Below, one piece after another: positions 1 to 12,091 of a stretch of DNA of 64,000 nt (its first letter is position 1; each line of letters starts with the position of its first letter). The DNA lies in NCBI GenBank assembly GCA_002150815.3, contig NDFF03000043.1, positions 186,001-250,000 on the forward strand. The letters are read 5' to 3'. This stretch comes from Grammothele lineata (Eukaryota > Basidiomycota > Agaricomycetes > Polyporales > Polyporaceae). The translations under genes were made by a program, and so were the position numbers. The notes under the pieces were generated by a model. That model ran no database searches and was not told where the DNA came from. It saw only the letters and a program-made list of their open reading frames with translations.

Positions 1-294
1 AGCGAGGGGTGGGGGGTTCGTGAATCGAATCGAGACGGAAACAACGGGCGTGCGATGGACGTATGTGTGTATGTATAGGGCTATGGAGCTGCGGCAGCGC
101 GCAGCGAGATGAAGGGAGAGGGGGGAAGACCGAACATGCGTACATACGGATCCGGGAGGCTACTAACTACTACAAAGAACCAAACACAAGAAACAGGCCG
201 AGCGAAGGCGAGCGCGCCACGGCACGGCACGGCGCGTCGCGGTCGTCATCGCCAGCACTAAGGTTCCGCCAGGGTCCTCTGTAAAGCACTGCGG
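1..294. other. 3' flank of the first gene, no gene seen
   Basis: Only short overlapping open frames without recognisable content are present. The stretch lies downstream of the minus-strand gene that ends at 295 and probably holds its 3' untranslated region. Confidence 0.4.
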
Positions 295-2025
295 TCAGAT
301 ACGCCACGTCCGCACATAGGGGCGAGGTGGCACGCACCATTGCACCAACGCGCTGCCCGCGGGCTTGACCTTGCCGTCGAAGAACACAGGTGCAGGCTGG
401 AGCGGCCCGACAGAGACCATGCCGTACGGTACCGTGGGCGGCACGACCCCAAACGGCTGGTAGACCGGGTACATCCCTGGCTGGTAACCCATGGGCCACG
501 GAGGGCGTGCCCCGGGGTACGCCGGAACCTGCATATATGCAGCGGGGTTGGGACCAGCCGCAGAGCCGTAGGGTGCTGGGTAGGCTCCTGCCGAATAGGG
601 CATCGGGGGTGCCGGGGCAGGGTACATGGGCTGCTGGGGCATCGACATAGCCATCTGGGGAGCCGTGGAGTTATTGGAGGAAGGCTGCGAGAACCCAGCG
701 GTGTTACTACCACTCCCAGAGGACCGCTTGTGACCGTGCCCATGCTTGTGAGACTTCGACTGTGGCGCTGGCTGAGGAGCTGTGGCGGTCGTCTGGAGGA
801 TCCAACCGTCGTCAGTGACTAGTGAGGAGGCGGGAGGATCCTCGCTCACAACGGTTGAAATCCAACCTTCGTCGCCGTTCTTCCCTTGGGGTTCGGACTC
901 CGTGGTGACGGCAGAAGCCTTGCGGTTGCGATCCGACTTCTTCGTCTTGCGGCTGGAGCTGCTACCCGACGACCGTATCCTATCCACGATTTCCCGTGTC
1001 TTGGAGTTGCGAGGGCGCGACGTTGGCGAGCCGTCGGTGAGAAAAGAGGGAAGGTAGGCAGCCGACCGACGAGGGGTTGTACTACGCGTGCCGTTGAGGC
1101 TTTGTGTTACGCCTGGACCAGCATCGGTGTCTTCCGGCACCTCGACGTAGAATCCGGCCTCGTCTATCTGGAGGGATGGAGGTAGAGAGCGGGACTCTTT
1201 GCGATCGGCAGGGGAAGAAGAGTTGAGCGAAGGGAAATGGAAGTTATATGTCGGAGATGAGAAGGGAGAATCAGAGGAATTGGAAGACGACGTGAGGGGT
1301 GGCGTCGAGGGCTCCCTTGACGACTCTCTCCGCGGCGTGGCAGGAACGAAAGAGAGAGCGGAAGCGCTCAGGAGCTTGGAGGGGGTCGGAGAGAAAACGG
1401 TCGGGGCATTGGGAGAGTCACTAGAGACGACGCGGGCATAAGATTTGGTCGGCTTGGGGGTGGAGGGAGGCGGATCGGAGTCCGCTGACGACTCCGAGTC
1501 TGTGTGATCCGACCTTCCTGGAGACCGAGGCGCATCGAATGGACCCTCGAGCTGGTTGAGATCCCAGACAGGAACGTCCCCGGGAGGCGAGTCGACCTCG
1601 GGGAGGGGGCCTTGTTCGAGGATGCCGCCACATAGTTCTTCGACTTTCTCCGCCCAGTCCTCCGGCGATAGGAGGTGTTCGGGGAGCACAGAAGGTTGTT
1701 CATCGATGGTCGTAAAGTCTGGAGGGAGAATAGCGACTTCAAGCTCGTACCGCCTGAGTGACTCCTCCGCCACCTGCACGCCACAAAGACCGTCGTTCAG
1801 TAAAACGTCCTCTTCCCGACCTTCCAAGACTATCAAGCCATCTCCCGATATCCGCTTTCTCCTCCCGCGCGCCAGACGGTCCAGATAATGAGGGGGACGA
1901 GGGTGATCCGGCTTCGTCTTGTGAGCCCAGGAGATGTTGCGGAAAGACGTCTTCCACCAATCATCGCTGACGACTTCCCAGTCCCAAGTCTTATGTGCTT
2001 CCACTGGAGACTCGACGTCGGCCAT
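295..2025 (-). CDS. Low-complexity hypothetical protein
   Basis: Single uninterrupted frame of about 576 aa if translation starts at the ATG at 2025. That ATG sits in a strong context (AGCCATGG) after a pyrimidine-rich leader. The frame stays open to an upstream ATG at 2181, which would add 52 residues. The N-terminus is the only non-repetitive part and is rich in Trp and basic residues (KTWDWEVVSDDWW near residue 12). The middle is Ser/Pro-rich with many SP and TP dipeptides, and the last 150 residues are Pro/Tyr/Met-rich, resembling a disordered prion-like tail. No signal peptide, membrane segment or catalytic motif is visible. I do not recognise the family. Length and even coding character suggest a real, fast-evolving gene; function unknown. 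Confidence 0.7.
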   Translation of the reverse strand: MADVESPVEAHKTWDWEVVSDDWWKTSFRNISWAHKTKPDHPRPPHYLDRLARGRRKRISGDGLIVLEGREEDVLLNDGLCGVQVAEESLRRYELEVAILPPDFTTIDEQPSVLPEHLLSPEDWAEKVEELCGGILEQGPLPEVDSPPGDVPVWDLNQLEGPFDAPRSPGRSDHTDSESSADSDPPPSTPKPTKSYARVVSSDSPNAPTVFSPTPSKLLSASALSFVPATPRRESSREPSTPPLTSSSNSSDSPFSSPTYNFHFPSLNSSSPADRKESRSLPPSLQIDEAGFYVEVPEDTDAGPGVTQSLNGTRSTTPRRSAAYLPSFLTDGSPTSRPRNSKTREIVDRIRSSGSSSSRKTKKSDRNRKASAVTTESEPQGKNGDEGWISTVVSEDPPASSLVTDDGWILQTTATAPQPAPQSKSHKHGHGHKRSSGSGSNTAGFSQPSSNNSTAPQMAMSMPQQPMYPAPAPPMPYSAGAYPAPYGSAAGPNPAAYMQVPAYPGARPPWPMGYQPGMYPVYQPFGVVPPTVPYGMVSVGPLQPAPVFFDGKVKPAGSALVQWCVPPRPYVRTWRI

Positions 2026-3356
2026 TGGCTTTGGGGACGTTTGTCGAATGCGAAAGGCGGGGGCGGGAAAGAAGGGTCGTGAGGGAGTCAGGGGTTGAGC
2101 GGTATCGTCCAAAAGCAGCGCAGGCAGCCCCCGCTCGGGGCTTTGAGGAAAAGGGTCGACAAAGGAGGTTATCGGTTTCAATCACACATGCGCTGTGGTC
2201 GTGGTCGTGGACAAAGGAGAGGCGGCGCACGTTGTCGTCGTGAAGCAAGTTGGGGAATGCGGCGCTTAGTCATGTCTCCGCCACCCAAGGACTCGGGCGG
2301 GCCAGGCGCCTCCGCGCGCGCCAGACGGTTCTCGCTCATCCTCGCCCGTACACGGAGACGCAGGAATGCAAAACGCTCGGAGAGACGGTGGAGAGTAGCG
2401 TAGCGAGAGACGAAAGCCCAACAGGGTCCGTCGCAGTCTTCGGAATGACGACCCTACTCGTGCGCACTGCGCTCGATCGTGCACGCCGTGAGGCAGATAA
2501 GCGTGGCCACGAAGTCGCCATACAGATTCGACAAGAACTATCTCAATACATCGTGGTGTCGGTCTAGGATCTAGGCTCTCGGTAATATAAAGGCCACAGC
2601 GATGCGCTACGACCACAGCGTCCCCCGACCTTTGACGGCGAGGCAGTCCGTTACCATTCATCACCTCGAGGGTAATGTCAAGAGGAGAGATGCATTGCGT
2701 ACTTCCCGCTCCATTCAAGCAGTACTTGACAAGTGCTTCTCGCGATGACTGGTCCAATTCTCCATGTGCATGCGGAGACGGTTGTAATGCAGCATGATGC
2801 GTCTAACGTGCAGTGCTAAATATTCATACATCTTGTGACGTACTCTCCAATGAAGATGTTCAGCCCACAAATGCGGAATCCAATGGACATGCCTTACATC
2901 GACCCAACAAGGGCAACATCGGTCGTTACAACTTTAAGATATTCGACCCATTCTTGGAAGATGATCAAGTGGCGTTTACCGGGAACTCCCACAACCGGCA
3001 TGTGTTGAGACCACATCATGATAGCGCTATCCACTGGGTACCAATTTGAGAACTTCAAAGCTCCAGAACAGAACGAACATCATGGATGGGATACGAGGAG
3101 CGCAAATGAGAGGGGGAAAGACGAAAGACGACGAGAGAGCGAGGACATCGACGATGTGGTGGGGAGCTCCAGGGTCGGAATTCGGGGTGTACGCATCTCC
3201 GATCACCTGACGACGGATCACGCGGGCCTCGTTCCCCCCTGGCGCGGCGCCGCCACTGGCACTGGCAGCTGAGCCTAACTTTATGCTTGCGCTCAGAGTC
3301 GGTTGATTTGTTCTTTTCATGACCTCCTCCCGACTCAGGTTGTTTCGAGACCAAGC
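2026..3356. other. Divergent intergenic region
   Basis: About 1.3 kb between a minus-strand gene and a plus-strand F-box-like gene, presumably holding both promoters. Overlapping open frames up to 163 aa occur on both strands, but none shows a recognisable domain. I see no RNA gene or repeat. Confidence 0.4.
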
Positions 3357-5196
3357 ATGGCGAACCAACAATCTACTGCCATCGGCGCCGCTTCAAAAAT
3401 CGTATGCCACGACATCTTGGCTGATATCATGAGCTTCATCTACCCTGGGGAGTACCCCGGAGTTTGGTGTCGCGACCGAGACGAGGAACGAGAGCGCAAA
3501 TTGTGTCTTCGAACGTTAGCCTCAGCTGCTATGGTTTGCCGTATGTTCTCCGAACACGCTCAAGACGTTCTGTGGGCGGCCTTGGACGACATCGAGCCAT
3601 TGCTACGCATCCTGCCTTTGTATCGTCACGAAGCAACCTCTGTTGTGCGTATAATCTCCGGGTACATTTGAGATTCAAGCATTTCACTGAAGAGACCTAT
3701 CGTTGCTTTCCAAAGATCTTGGATGGAGATATTCCAGAGGATTCCTGGTCTAGGTTTCAAAAGCACGCGGGTCGTGTGCGCCAAATCTCTCAGCACCCTC
3801 CGATCAGTTTGAATGTTCACAGTTCTGTGTGGCTCACATTAACACAACGCTGTAACGGGTCGCCCCTGCTACCTAGGCTGAAGACGATTATGGCAACTCC
3901 CCTTCACCACTCCGACGCATACGGACAGCTCGTACCCCTTCTTTCCCCTTCCCTTCGCATTCTGAATGTCTCGTTCGACCGCGACCCGTTGGCACCACAA
4001 ATTGCGGGAACACTCTTCCGCACATTGCTCAGGACCACCCCTCAGCTTCAATGTCTCATATACTTAGGAGAACATCCAATTCCGCCCACCCAGCTACTTG
4101 CCATCTCTCATCTAACTCAATTGAAGGAAATCTCGCTTGCCACAAGTATCTTAGTCGATGAAGATGTGCTCAGCGCATTATCCACCCTACAGCATCTTGA
4201 AGGCCTGAAATGCACGTTACTTCTCCAGAGGGCCTTTTCAAGCGGGGCCTTCGTCACGTTTGGTGAGGGTTTCCGGGCACTCCTCAGAATCTCGATCAGA
4301 GGGTCTGCAGACGACCTCAGGACGTTCATGCTCTCGACTTCAACGGGCACGCTGGAATACCTGACACTTGCATTCCTAGATGTGAGTGATATTGAGCTGC
4401 TTAAAGGTGCTCTCTCGTCCATTGTGGAGCACATACCCAAGTACCTTTCCCTCGGCGTACGCTTGAAATTCCCCGAGGAGATCCAGCTCAATTCCCTGAA
4501 CCTCACCTCAGTCATCCATCCCCTTCTCTCGCTCGACATCGCATCTTTCCAGATCCGTTCTGTAGGACAAGCTGTAAACATCTCCGACATCGGCCTCTCC
4601 CGTATGGCCGCAGCATGGCCGCGGCTCACCTATCTCGACATCCACACGGACCTCTTGATCTCTAATCTCGATGACCGTCGGCCATCCCAGGAGGATCTTC
4701 CGAGCATGGCGGGCATCGCCGCCCTCGCGCGCGGCTGCCCGAACCTGGAAGAAATCTTTCTTCCTTACTTCGATGGCAGACGGATCCCCGCGCTGTCCAC
4801 GTTGCCCGCATCCCATCGTGGTCTCAATTTTTTCGCGGTAGATACCCTCTATATCAAGTCTGATAAAAAGGGGAAGACGCCGCGTGCGATGCGCTTGGCG
4901 GCAGCTCTCGACATGTTGTTCCCCGGACTTGACATCCGTGAATCTGCGAAGTGGTGCGCCGAACGGGAGGTGAGTAAAGCACGTCTCGGAGGAAGCACGC
5001 ATCTGCCTTCGGGCGAGGGTGCGTGGTCGGAGGTGCTTAAGTTTGTATGGGCGATGAAGATCGGGCGTGTGAACGCCGCCGGTGGACTGCAGTTCTCAGG
5101 ATTGTTAGATCTTGACCCTGATTCTGAGTCTGAGGTACGTCTACTCTTAATACTTGCCGCCCATATTGTTAATAGCGCTTCTAGGCCGAGTGGTAG
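3357..5196 (+). CDS. F-box-like / LRR-type protein (plus-strand paralogue)
   Basis: Starts at ATG 3357. Exon 1 (3357-3644) carries an F-box-like segment: ILADIMSFI, then a basic run, LASAAMVCRMFSEHAQDVLW. An intron of about 71 nt (3645-3715, donor GTGCGT) joins to ILDGDIPEDSWSRF, the position used by the other F-box-like genes in this window. The rest is a Leu-rich repeat-like region without clear LRR consensus. Near the C-terminus the segment AMKIGRVNAAG matches ALKIGRMGAHR of the paralogue at 59294-61049. A second intron at 5135-5184 (GTACGT to TAG) gives a stop at 5196 and about 572 aa. If it is not spliced the frame ends at 5242. Such proteins usually act as substrate receptors in SCF ubiquitin ligases; that role is inferred here. 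Confidence 0.75.
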
Positions 5197-5776
5197 TTCG
5201 GTGACGAACTATAATCCGAACATGTCGCCGTGGACTAAGTAGTGCCATCTAGGCGTCAGAGTGAATCGAAAACCGGCTCAGGTGTAAGTAGGTTCTTTTC
5301 GGCGAGAGAAGATCGCAGAGGCAATAATACCAGCATTTGAGACGCTCCCAAGGAAGCTGCGAGGCTAGACCAAGATGTAGTTGCCCAACATATGCTGAGA
5401 GGAACCAACGCCGTGACGGTAGAGGTTAGTAGTAGGTCCGAGCGCCCATGCGAAGGAAACATTTTCAGGCCGTCACCCTAGGCAAACGTCGCTGATAGCT
5501 CGCACTGTATGTACTGTTCACCCTAGCCATAGGTCGGACTCGCTGGCGGGTTAAATACGGCCGAGAACAAGTCACGCTGCGGCTGTTTACATCCAAAGAC
5601 GCGATCACGTGAGTGCGACGCCAAAGACACGTCCTACCTTCTACTCGGCTCCCAAAAGCATAAAGCCCCCTCCGCCGGTGAGCTCTCCCCAGAACTCTCT
5701 TTCCTCCCTACTGCGACTCACCAGGCAGCATCCGACCTCAACACACTCGCCCAACACCCTCCTCACCATCACTCTT
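5197..5776. other. Intergenic region with possible leader intron
   Basis: The frame of the next gene is open from 5609, but that position reads GTG, not ATG. The GTGAGT there is a good splice donor and may mark a 5'-leader intron. No other gene content is visible. Confidence 0.35.
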
Positions 5777-8013
5777 ATGTTCCTCCTCGCCTGCCTCGCA
5801 TCCATACTCCCGCCAGACACAAGCTCTACAGCAACTTGTCCCGCCATGATCCCCGCCCTCTGGTTCTTCCTCGTCTCCAGCTTTACACTCATTACGGTCA
5901 ACATCATCCTCGCCCTCATCGGCAACACGCTCCCCGCCAAGGCCGCTCGTCTCGCCGATCGTCTTGCCCGCTTGGCGCACCTCGCCAAAGATGCAACCCT
6001 CGACTTCGCCCACGCCGTCGCCAAGTTCACCGCTCAACATGGACCTAGCCTCCTTCGCGGTGCCGACCTCGCTCTCCGCATATCCCTCGTCGCCGTTCGC
6101 CGCACTTGCAACGTAGTCTCATGGTTCATCTACTACATCAGTGCCGTCTTCGCCGTCATGGAGTTCTTCTTCGAGTCCGTCGAGAACTGGTACGCTATCG
6201 CAGTCACCCTCGCTCACGATCCCAACTTCCGCGCCTTCGTCGACATTCCGCGTCAAGCTGTCATCGCCTTCGGGGTCGGCCTCCACATCACGGCAGTCGA
6301 CATCGCGGTCCCATTAGTCGTCTTCCTCTGCAAGACTGGTCTCAACCTGCTGGCGGAGAAGGTGCACCCTGTTGTCCTGACGGTTCATAGCGTGGTCTCT
6401 TTGGTTTACTATGGTACGTGCTGCCCCGTATTGAAGTTCGATGGCTGACTGACCCCCTACAGCACCGCCGCCTCTCAACATCGTCCTCCAAGATATTCCC
6501 GTCATCCTTCACCACAGCCTATTCGATAACGTCTCGTCGTGCGCCTCCACAATCTACCCCATGCATTATTCCCTTCAGACTATCGGCATTCGTGCGCCCC
6601 TGCAAAACGACCGAGTTCTCCACCATCACTACGACTTGCTTGGCTTACAACGCTTCACTACCTCCTTCGCCAAGACAATGGCTTCTCTCGTCCATTCCGC
6701 GGAGATGATCGTAAATGCCATGCTTCCATCTGGTAAGCCAACGTCCCCTCTTTGCAGCACGCTTAGCCTCATCAACGGGTCTGGTAGGGTTCCGGCCTGC
6801 CGCTTCTGTACCAATCACATTCTACGGCTACATGGTCATCGACTTTTTCACAACCTATCAGTATGCGTACTACCCGGTCAGCGAAGTCTTCATCTTCTTC
6901 ATCGCCTCGATCTCCGCCACCTTCGACAATGTCCACGTCCATATCCACTACGTCCACATTCACTTTGTACTGTATTCGGTGGCCTCCGACGTCTGCTCCT
7001 CGTTTCAAGTCTCACTGCTCGAGCCCGTGAACGACGATCTCGACGTCCTCAACAGCCTAGACATTGCTTCATTTTTCGACATCTCCGACAAGGTGCTCTG
7101 CTCATCCTCGACTCAGCTGAACAACGACCTTTCCTCAGCTTACTCGGACACCACTGTGGACGACGACTCCTTCGGCGACGACGACACCCTGTGCGACAGC
7201 TTCTACTACTACTATGACGACGACGCTCCCAAGGCTACACTCCCCAGTATGGCCGACATCTCGTCTTTCTTCGCTCACCGCAAGCCTTCGAAAGCCATTC
7301 GTATCTCCGCGCCGCCACCTTCGACTGCGATGCCACCTACTGCGACGCCATCTTCTACTGCGACGTCAACATCCACTGAGACGCCAGCCAGCCATCAAGA
7401 TCTTTGCGCCCAGGTCAAGCGAGGCTTCCAACAACCGGGGCTCTCCGTCCGTCCCTCGCTTACTCTGCACCGGCCTGACTACGCGCTCCACCTGCCTCTC
7501 GACGTCCCAGTGGAAGCCGACTCGGACGACCTCGACGCCACTCTCGCCGACTTCGACCTCTCGACGTTCCTCTCAAACCCCGAGGAGGACGCCTCCGCCT
7601 CCGATGCGCAAGACTTCTCCCCCCGCCCCTTCCTCACCCCGCAGCTCGGCTCAGGCTCTCTATCCGGTGCGTTCGCCCCCTCCTGTTCATCTGTTGTCGC
7701 TGGATCGCCCCTAGAGGGACAGATCGCGCGCAGAGGCAGGAGGGCGACGATCGCCACGGCGCTCGCTCCTTTCCCCTCGGAGTTGCAGAACTCCACTCAA
7801 GAAGAGGGACAGGGAGCGGGAGAGCCGGGGCCGCGGCGCGGGAAGAGGAGGAGTCGGAGGCAGGCGCCCATGACCCGCAGGGCGCGGAGGAGGGAGAGGC
7901 GGGAGGCGCAGAGGCAGGCGGGGATCCTGGATGCCTTCGAGGACTCTGAGGCGTCCGAGTGGGAGGATGAGGAGGAGGAGGAAAGGTGTTCTGCGTTCTG
8001 CGATGACGAGTAG
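5777..8013 (+). CDS. Membrane protein with acidic/basic C-terminal tail, unknown function
   Basis: Three exons: 5777-6413, 6463-6732 and 6788-8013 (introns of 49 and 55 nt), giving about 710 aa. 5777 is the first in-frame ATG. The frame is open 56 codons further upstream without an ATG, so the true start may lie in a spliced leader. The N-terminal half holds several hydrophobic segments (for example MFLLACLASIL, MIPALWFFLVSSF, LITVNIILALI), and one or two more follow exon 3's start. The C-terminal 400 residues are disordered and Ser/Asp-rich. They end in a basic cluster (TRRARRRERREAQRQAG), an LDAFEDSEASEWE segment and an acidic end. The basic tail resembles that of the gene at 52968-54097. 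No enzymatic motif is seen. Confidence 0.65.
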
Positions 8014-8929
8014 CTCCGTGTGTCTTCCATCTCATACATAGGTAGTGTATCTTCTCTCGAATATTTGTATCTCTCCCTCCTGTGGACTCGACTTACCATC
8101 TACTGTACTTTTACTGCACTTGATCCTCATGATACCCATCTCATTATCTCATCCATCTCACTGTATCTCGTACGTGCACCGTGTATTTCTACCGCTTGTA
8201 TCCATACACATCCTATTCCATACTCCTTTACACTATTTCGCGCGTGCGCCTTGACCTCTTGCGATGCACCCGGAGTACTCTAAGTCTCACAGCGTCCTAG
8301 CTCATGTGAGGAGTCCGTCGCTCGCTGACATTCAGGGTTCTACGTCCAACACAAGCAGCTGGGGCAATGTCTTCGATGGAGCCTAACACGACAAATTGTT
8401 GAAGATGGTGAGCTTCGCGTCGATAAATACGTGAGTGTATGCGCCTGGACGACTCTTGGCGGACACCGTAGTCGTCGGTTCCGCCTAGCCATGCCCAGAG
8501 ATGCGAACGTGATTGCAATGGCGGTTGTAAGTACGCAGATACGAGCGATCTTGATAAGCATCAACGCCCTTACTCCGTGCAAACCTTTCCTTACCAGACC
8601 TGCATTCAAGCTCACCCACACGCCCACACGCGCTCGAAATCCAATGCAAAACAGGATGATCACATATATATGCGCATCCCCTCCACCACTAATCCTACAC
8701 ACAAACGGGCGCACGCGCACGCCAAAGGGTGGCTATATCCAGGGAACGACGATTACACGAACGACGACGACAGCGAGTGCGAGAAACGAGCGCGGCGGAG
8801 CGCACGCTCGACAACGAGGAGATCCGATCCAGATGATAACGTCCATGGGCGGCGCGTCTACGATGGCATCCCGTGGGGACCATAACCTAGCGTCTCAACG
8901 ACGACGACTACGACGGCGAGGGAAGGTCC
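8014..8929. other. Convergent intergenic region
   Basis: About 0.9 kb between two converging genes. The first 250 bases are T-rich and look like 3' untranslated sequence. The rest has short frames with no recognisable product. Confidence 0.4.
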
Positions 8930-10652
8930 TCACGCGGTCGCGTTGTTGAAGATGAGGAGGTTCGGCGTGCCCGAGGGGAGCGCGTCCGTGAGCGCGTTCT
9001 CGGTCGAGAGCGCGAGGAGCGCGAGCTTGAGCTGCTTGGGCGTCAGCGTCGGGGGCGGGACGGGCGCGAGCTCGTCGAGCGCCTCCTCGAAGAGCGCGGG
9101 CGGGGGCAGGAAGGCGGTGAGCCACGAGGGGATCGCCTGGTACGCGATCGCGTACGCGGACGTGAGCGTCGGGGGCGCGAGCGCGGAGTGGGCGTGGAGG
9201 GGGTTGGGGACGAGGTCGGGCACGAGCGCGGGGTTGAAGTGCTTCGAGGGGTAGAGAGAGAGGAGGTAGGCGAGGAGGCCGGCGGTGTGCGGCGAGGCCA
9301 TGGAGGTGCCGGACATGGTCGTCGTGGACTCGTTCGAGCCAATGTAGGTCGACTTGATGTTCAGGCCGGGCGCGAAGACGTCGACGCAGGGGCCGTGGTT
9401 GGAGAAGTACGCGCGCTCGTCGCCGAGAGTGGAAGCGCCGACGGTAACCGCGTTCTCGGCAGCCGCAGGCGAGTTGTTGCACGCGTCACGGTTGTCGTTG
9501 CCAGCGGCGACGGCAAAGTGCATGCCCGCGTCAACGGCACGGTTGACGATGTCGTCGAGAGCCTTGGACTTGCCACCACCGAGGGACATGTTCGCCACGG
9601 AACCCTTGTGGGAGGTCTTGCCAGTCTTCATGAACTCCTCGAGGGCAGCCTTTGCCTTCGCGGCAGCCTGGTTCGCGGCCCAGTTGACACCACCAATGAC
9701 GTCGGACATGGTGCCGCTGCCGTTGCTTCCGAGGACCTTAACCGCGATCACCTTCGCAGCCTTCGCAACACCGTACTTGCGCGAAGCGATGGTGCCAGCG
9801 CAGTGAGTGCCGTGACCGTTGCCATCCTCGTCAACGTCGTTGGCGGGGATGGTCTTGCCCCAAGACGCACGGCCCTCGAACTCGATGTGCTTGGTGTTGA
9901 TACCGGTGTCGATGACGTAGACGTCGACGCCCTCACCGCCGTCGGTGTCGTAGACGTACTTGGCGAAGGTCCCAAAGGTCAACTTCCTGCGGTGGCTGAT
10001 GCGCGCAAGACCCTAGCCGAACAGCGTCAGCATGCTACGTCACGAACGCACATGATGGCGCAAGGGACCCCGGAATGAGACAAACGGCTCGACACTCTAC
10101 AGTGTTGACGTCGTATAACGACCGACGAGTAAGAGAAATATCTATTGCATCCACCCGTTCTCCGCCACAGGCACAAGACACGTCAAGGATCGTGTGACTC
10201 ACCCACGGTGCACCGTTCTGAGTCGTGAACTTCTCCGCGTTGAACTCGTCTTCACGCGAAACCTCCAGCGTGCGCACGATCTGGTCGCGCTCCACATAGT
10301 CGACCTCGGGCATCGAGCGGATGTGGTTGACGACGAAGTCGCTGAAGTGACCGGCGTAGCCGTTCAGGTGGGTGTCGTAGACGTGCGTGAGGCCCGCAAA
10401 CAGATCCTGTGCGGGGTCCGCGGCATGCACGTTCTGGAGGAAGTTCATGTGGTTCGCGACGAGCGCAGGCTCGACGCCGCGCTTGAGGACGACGATGTAC
10501 GAGCCGTTGACGGTCCCGTGGGGGTGTTCATCGGCGCTGAGGGGCGCGAGGGTGATGCCCGGGACCTCCCGAGTCGTGCCATGGTAGGTAGAGAGCGGGC
10601 TGGCCGACACCAACGAGACGGCGAGGAGCGTGGCGAAGAGTAAACGGGACAT
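8930..10652 (-). CDS. Secreted subtilisin-like serine protease (S8, proteinase K type)
   Basis: Two exons (10652-10203 and 10012-8930) separated by a 190-nt intron with a GTGAGT donor, giving about 510 aa. A signal peptide (MSRLLFATLLAVSLVSA) is followed by an I9 inhibitor propeptide (about residues 50-130, GSYIVVLKRG to EVDYVERDQ). The mature enzyme begins near GAPWGLARISHR, a typical proteinase K-family processing region. The catalytic triad is intact: Asp185 in VYVIDTGIN, His217 in GHGTHCAGT and Ser387 in SGTSMASPH. The C-terminus carries an extra Pro/Ala-rich stretch of about 60 residues before the usual ending TPNLLIFNNATA. The enzyme would be an extracellular or vacuolar endopeptidase for protein degradation. 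The long intron is unusual next to the 50-70 nt introns nearby. Confidence 0.93.
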
Positions 10653-10998
10653 GTCGTCGTCGTCAGGAAGGGGAGGAGGACTGGCCGGTGACGCTGGCCG
10701 GGCATGATAACAGGGCTGCGCGGCCTGTTTGGTGCTGTGTACGCTGTGGCTGACCCCAGGAGACCTTCGTCCAAGTGCCGCAGCTTCTCTCGCAGCGAGC
10801 TCAAACAAGAAGCATGGGCTGTGAGTGCATTAGTTACTTGATGAGGATCGTCCGGTGCCGACCCATCGAAGCATAGCCGTACATGAGGCTACGAGCAGCC
10901 ACGAGCTGGCTATACCATTCTCAATCCCGGTTGACCAAATTAGGCGCCGTGGGGAAACCTACGGCCCATGTCGAGACTCGGGAGGATGCCACTGCGAC

Positions 10999-11002
10999 AA
11001 AA
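10999..11002 (-). terminator. Pol III terminator of tRNA-Leu
   Basis: A TTTT run on the minus strand lies 5 bases past the 3' end of tRNA-Leu, as expected for RNA polymerase III termination. Confidence 0.55.
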
Positions 11003-11007
11003 CGTAT

Positions 11008-11086
11008 GATGAGAGTGGGATTCGAACCCACGCCCTTTCGGACCAGATCCTTGGTCTGGCGCCTTAGACCGCTCGGCCATCTCACC
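11008..11086 (-). tRNA. tRNA-Leu (anticodon AAG)
   Basis: The minus strand folds as a class II tRNA without an intron. A seven-pair acceptor stem (GGTGAGA with TCTCATC, one G-U pair) is followed by a D arm, an anticodon stem CCAGA/TCTGG with loop CCAAGGA (anticodon AAG at 11050-11052), a long variable arm, and a T arm containing the B box GGTTCGAATCC. CCA is not encoded. It lies in the divergent interval between the S8 protease and acylphosphatase genes. Confidence 0.95.
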
Positions 11087-11308
11087 TTGAAAACGGGCTC
11101 TCGATGGATGATGTGCAAGCGCTGGGATAACCACCTTCCTTATTCTTCGGCTCGATTCCCGCCCTTCCAGGAAAGAAGCCGCCCATAAGTTGTCCGTTTA
11201 CGCTTTCTGTAATGACGTCTGCAACAACCAGGATATCGCTATCACTGCAGCACCACGATCAACGCCGGTTTATTACTCGCCACTCACTGTATGCGCTTGC
11301 CAAACATC

Positions 11309-11746
11309 ATGTCCCTTCGCACTATCGACTTCCGTGTAAAGGGAAAGGTCCAGGGTGTTTACTTCCGCGTGTTCGTGCGGGGGACCGCGCAAGAACTCGG
11401 AATTGTAGGGTGGGTGAAGAACGAGCAGGTGAGCAGTCCAGAGAATATAGACATCTTCCGGAATAGTTGGAGAGATTCACACACATCTCTTAATAGGACG
11501 GTGATGTCGTCGGAACGGCACAAGGGACGGCGGAAGCGCTATCCAAGTTGTGAGTACTAACTCACCACACGCATATGTCTCGGACGAGGGGCCTCCCGCT
11601 GAACGGCGGAACATCGATTACCTAGTCGAGAAGCACTGCACCAAGGTCCCCCGCAAGCCAATGTGACCGGCGTCGAGATCACCAACGAGGCACCGCTGGA
11701 ACGCCCGCAGTACCAAGCGTTCGAGAAAATCCGCAACCACCGGTGA
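11309..11746 (+). CDS. Acylphosphatase
   Basis: Three exons (11309-11428, 11497-11549 and 11626-11746) give 97 aa, the normal size for this family. Acylphosphatases hydrolyse the carboxyl-phosphate bond of acyl phosphates such as 1,3-bisphosphoglycerate in the cytosol. The phosphate-binding loop with catalytic Arg is visible as GKVQGVYFRVF, and the catalytic Asn as GWVKN. The second exon gives DGDVVGTAQGTAEALSKF, and the third ends in GPPQANVTGVEITNEAP. Both introns (68 and 76 nt) have GTGAG donors. An ATG six codons upstream (11291) is in frame, but 11309 (MSLRTIDF) is the better start. No signal peptide is seen. Confidence 0.92.
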
Positions 11747-12091
11747 CGAAACGAGAATGCGTTTAGAATCGGCTGGCGGTGGTAAACGCAGCCTGAGTGC
11801 CATAGGATAGATTCAGGCGAGAGCTTGTGGTTCCTGAGTTCAAGCAATGTGCGTTGTGTATATAGAACTAATCTCGTTGCCGTGTACCTATCTTCGATTA
11901 TGACCTATCTTCGATGATGATATGCTCAAGAGTGGGTCACGTAGTAAGAGGAAGTAAGTCGCTGGATCTCAGAACTCCTCCTCTTCCGCGAGCGCTTGAG
12001 ACACTCGGCGCGCCGCGACCTGCCGTAACGCCCAAGTTGGCGGCACTCGACCACACCCTTCTTTTCTTCTTGTCCCCCACTGCCTCCGAAC
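11747..12091. other. Short intergenic region
   Basis: About 345 bases between two plus-strand genes. It probably holds the promoter of the COX14-like gene. No gene or repeat is visible. Confidence 0.4.

Noticed and set aside
5609..5776. N-terminal 56 codons of the membrane-protein gene
   Set aside because: The frame begins with GTG inside a good splice-donor sequence and has no ATG, so I did not count it as coding.
9188..10078. 296-codon plus-strand frame opposite the S8 protease
   Set aside because: It is the complementary shadow of the protease coding frame, which carries the full catalytic triad.
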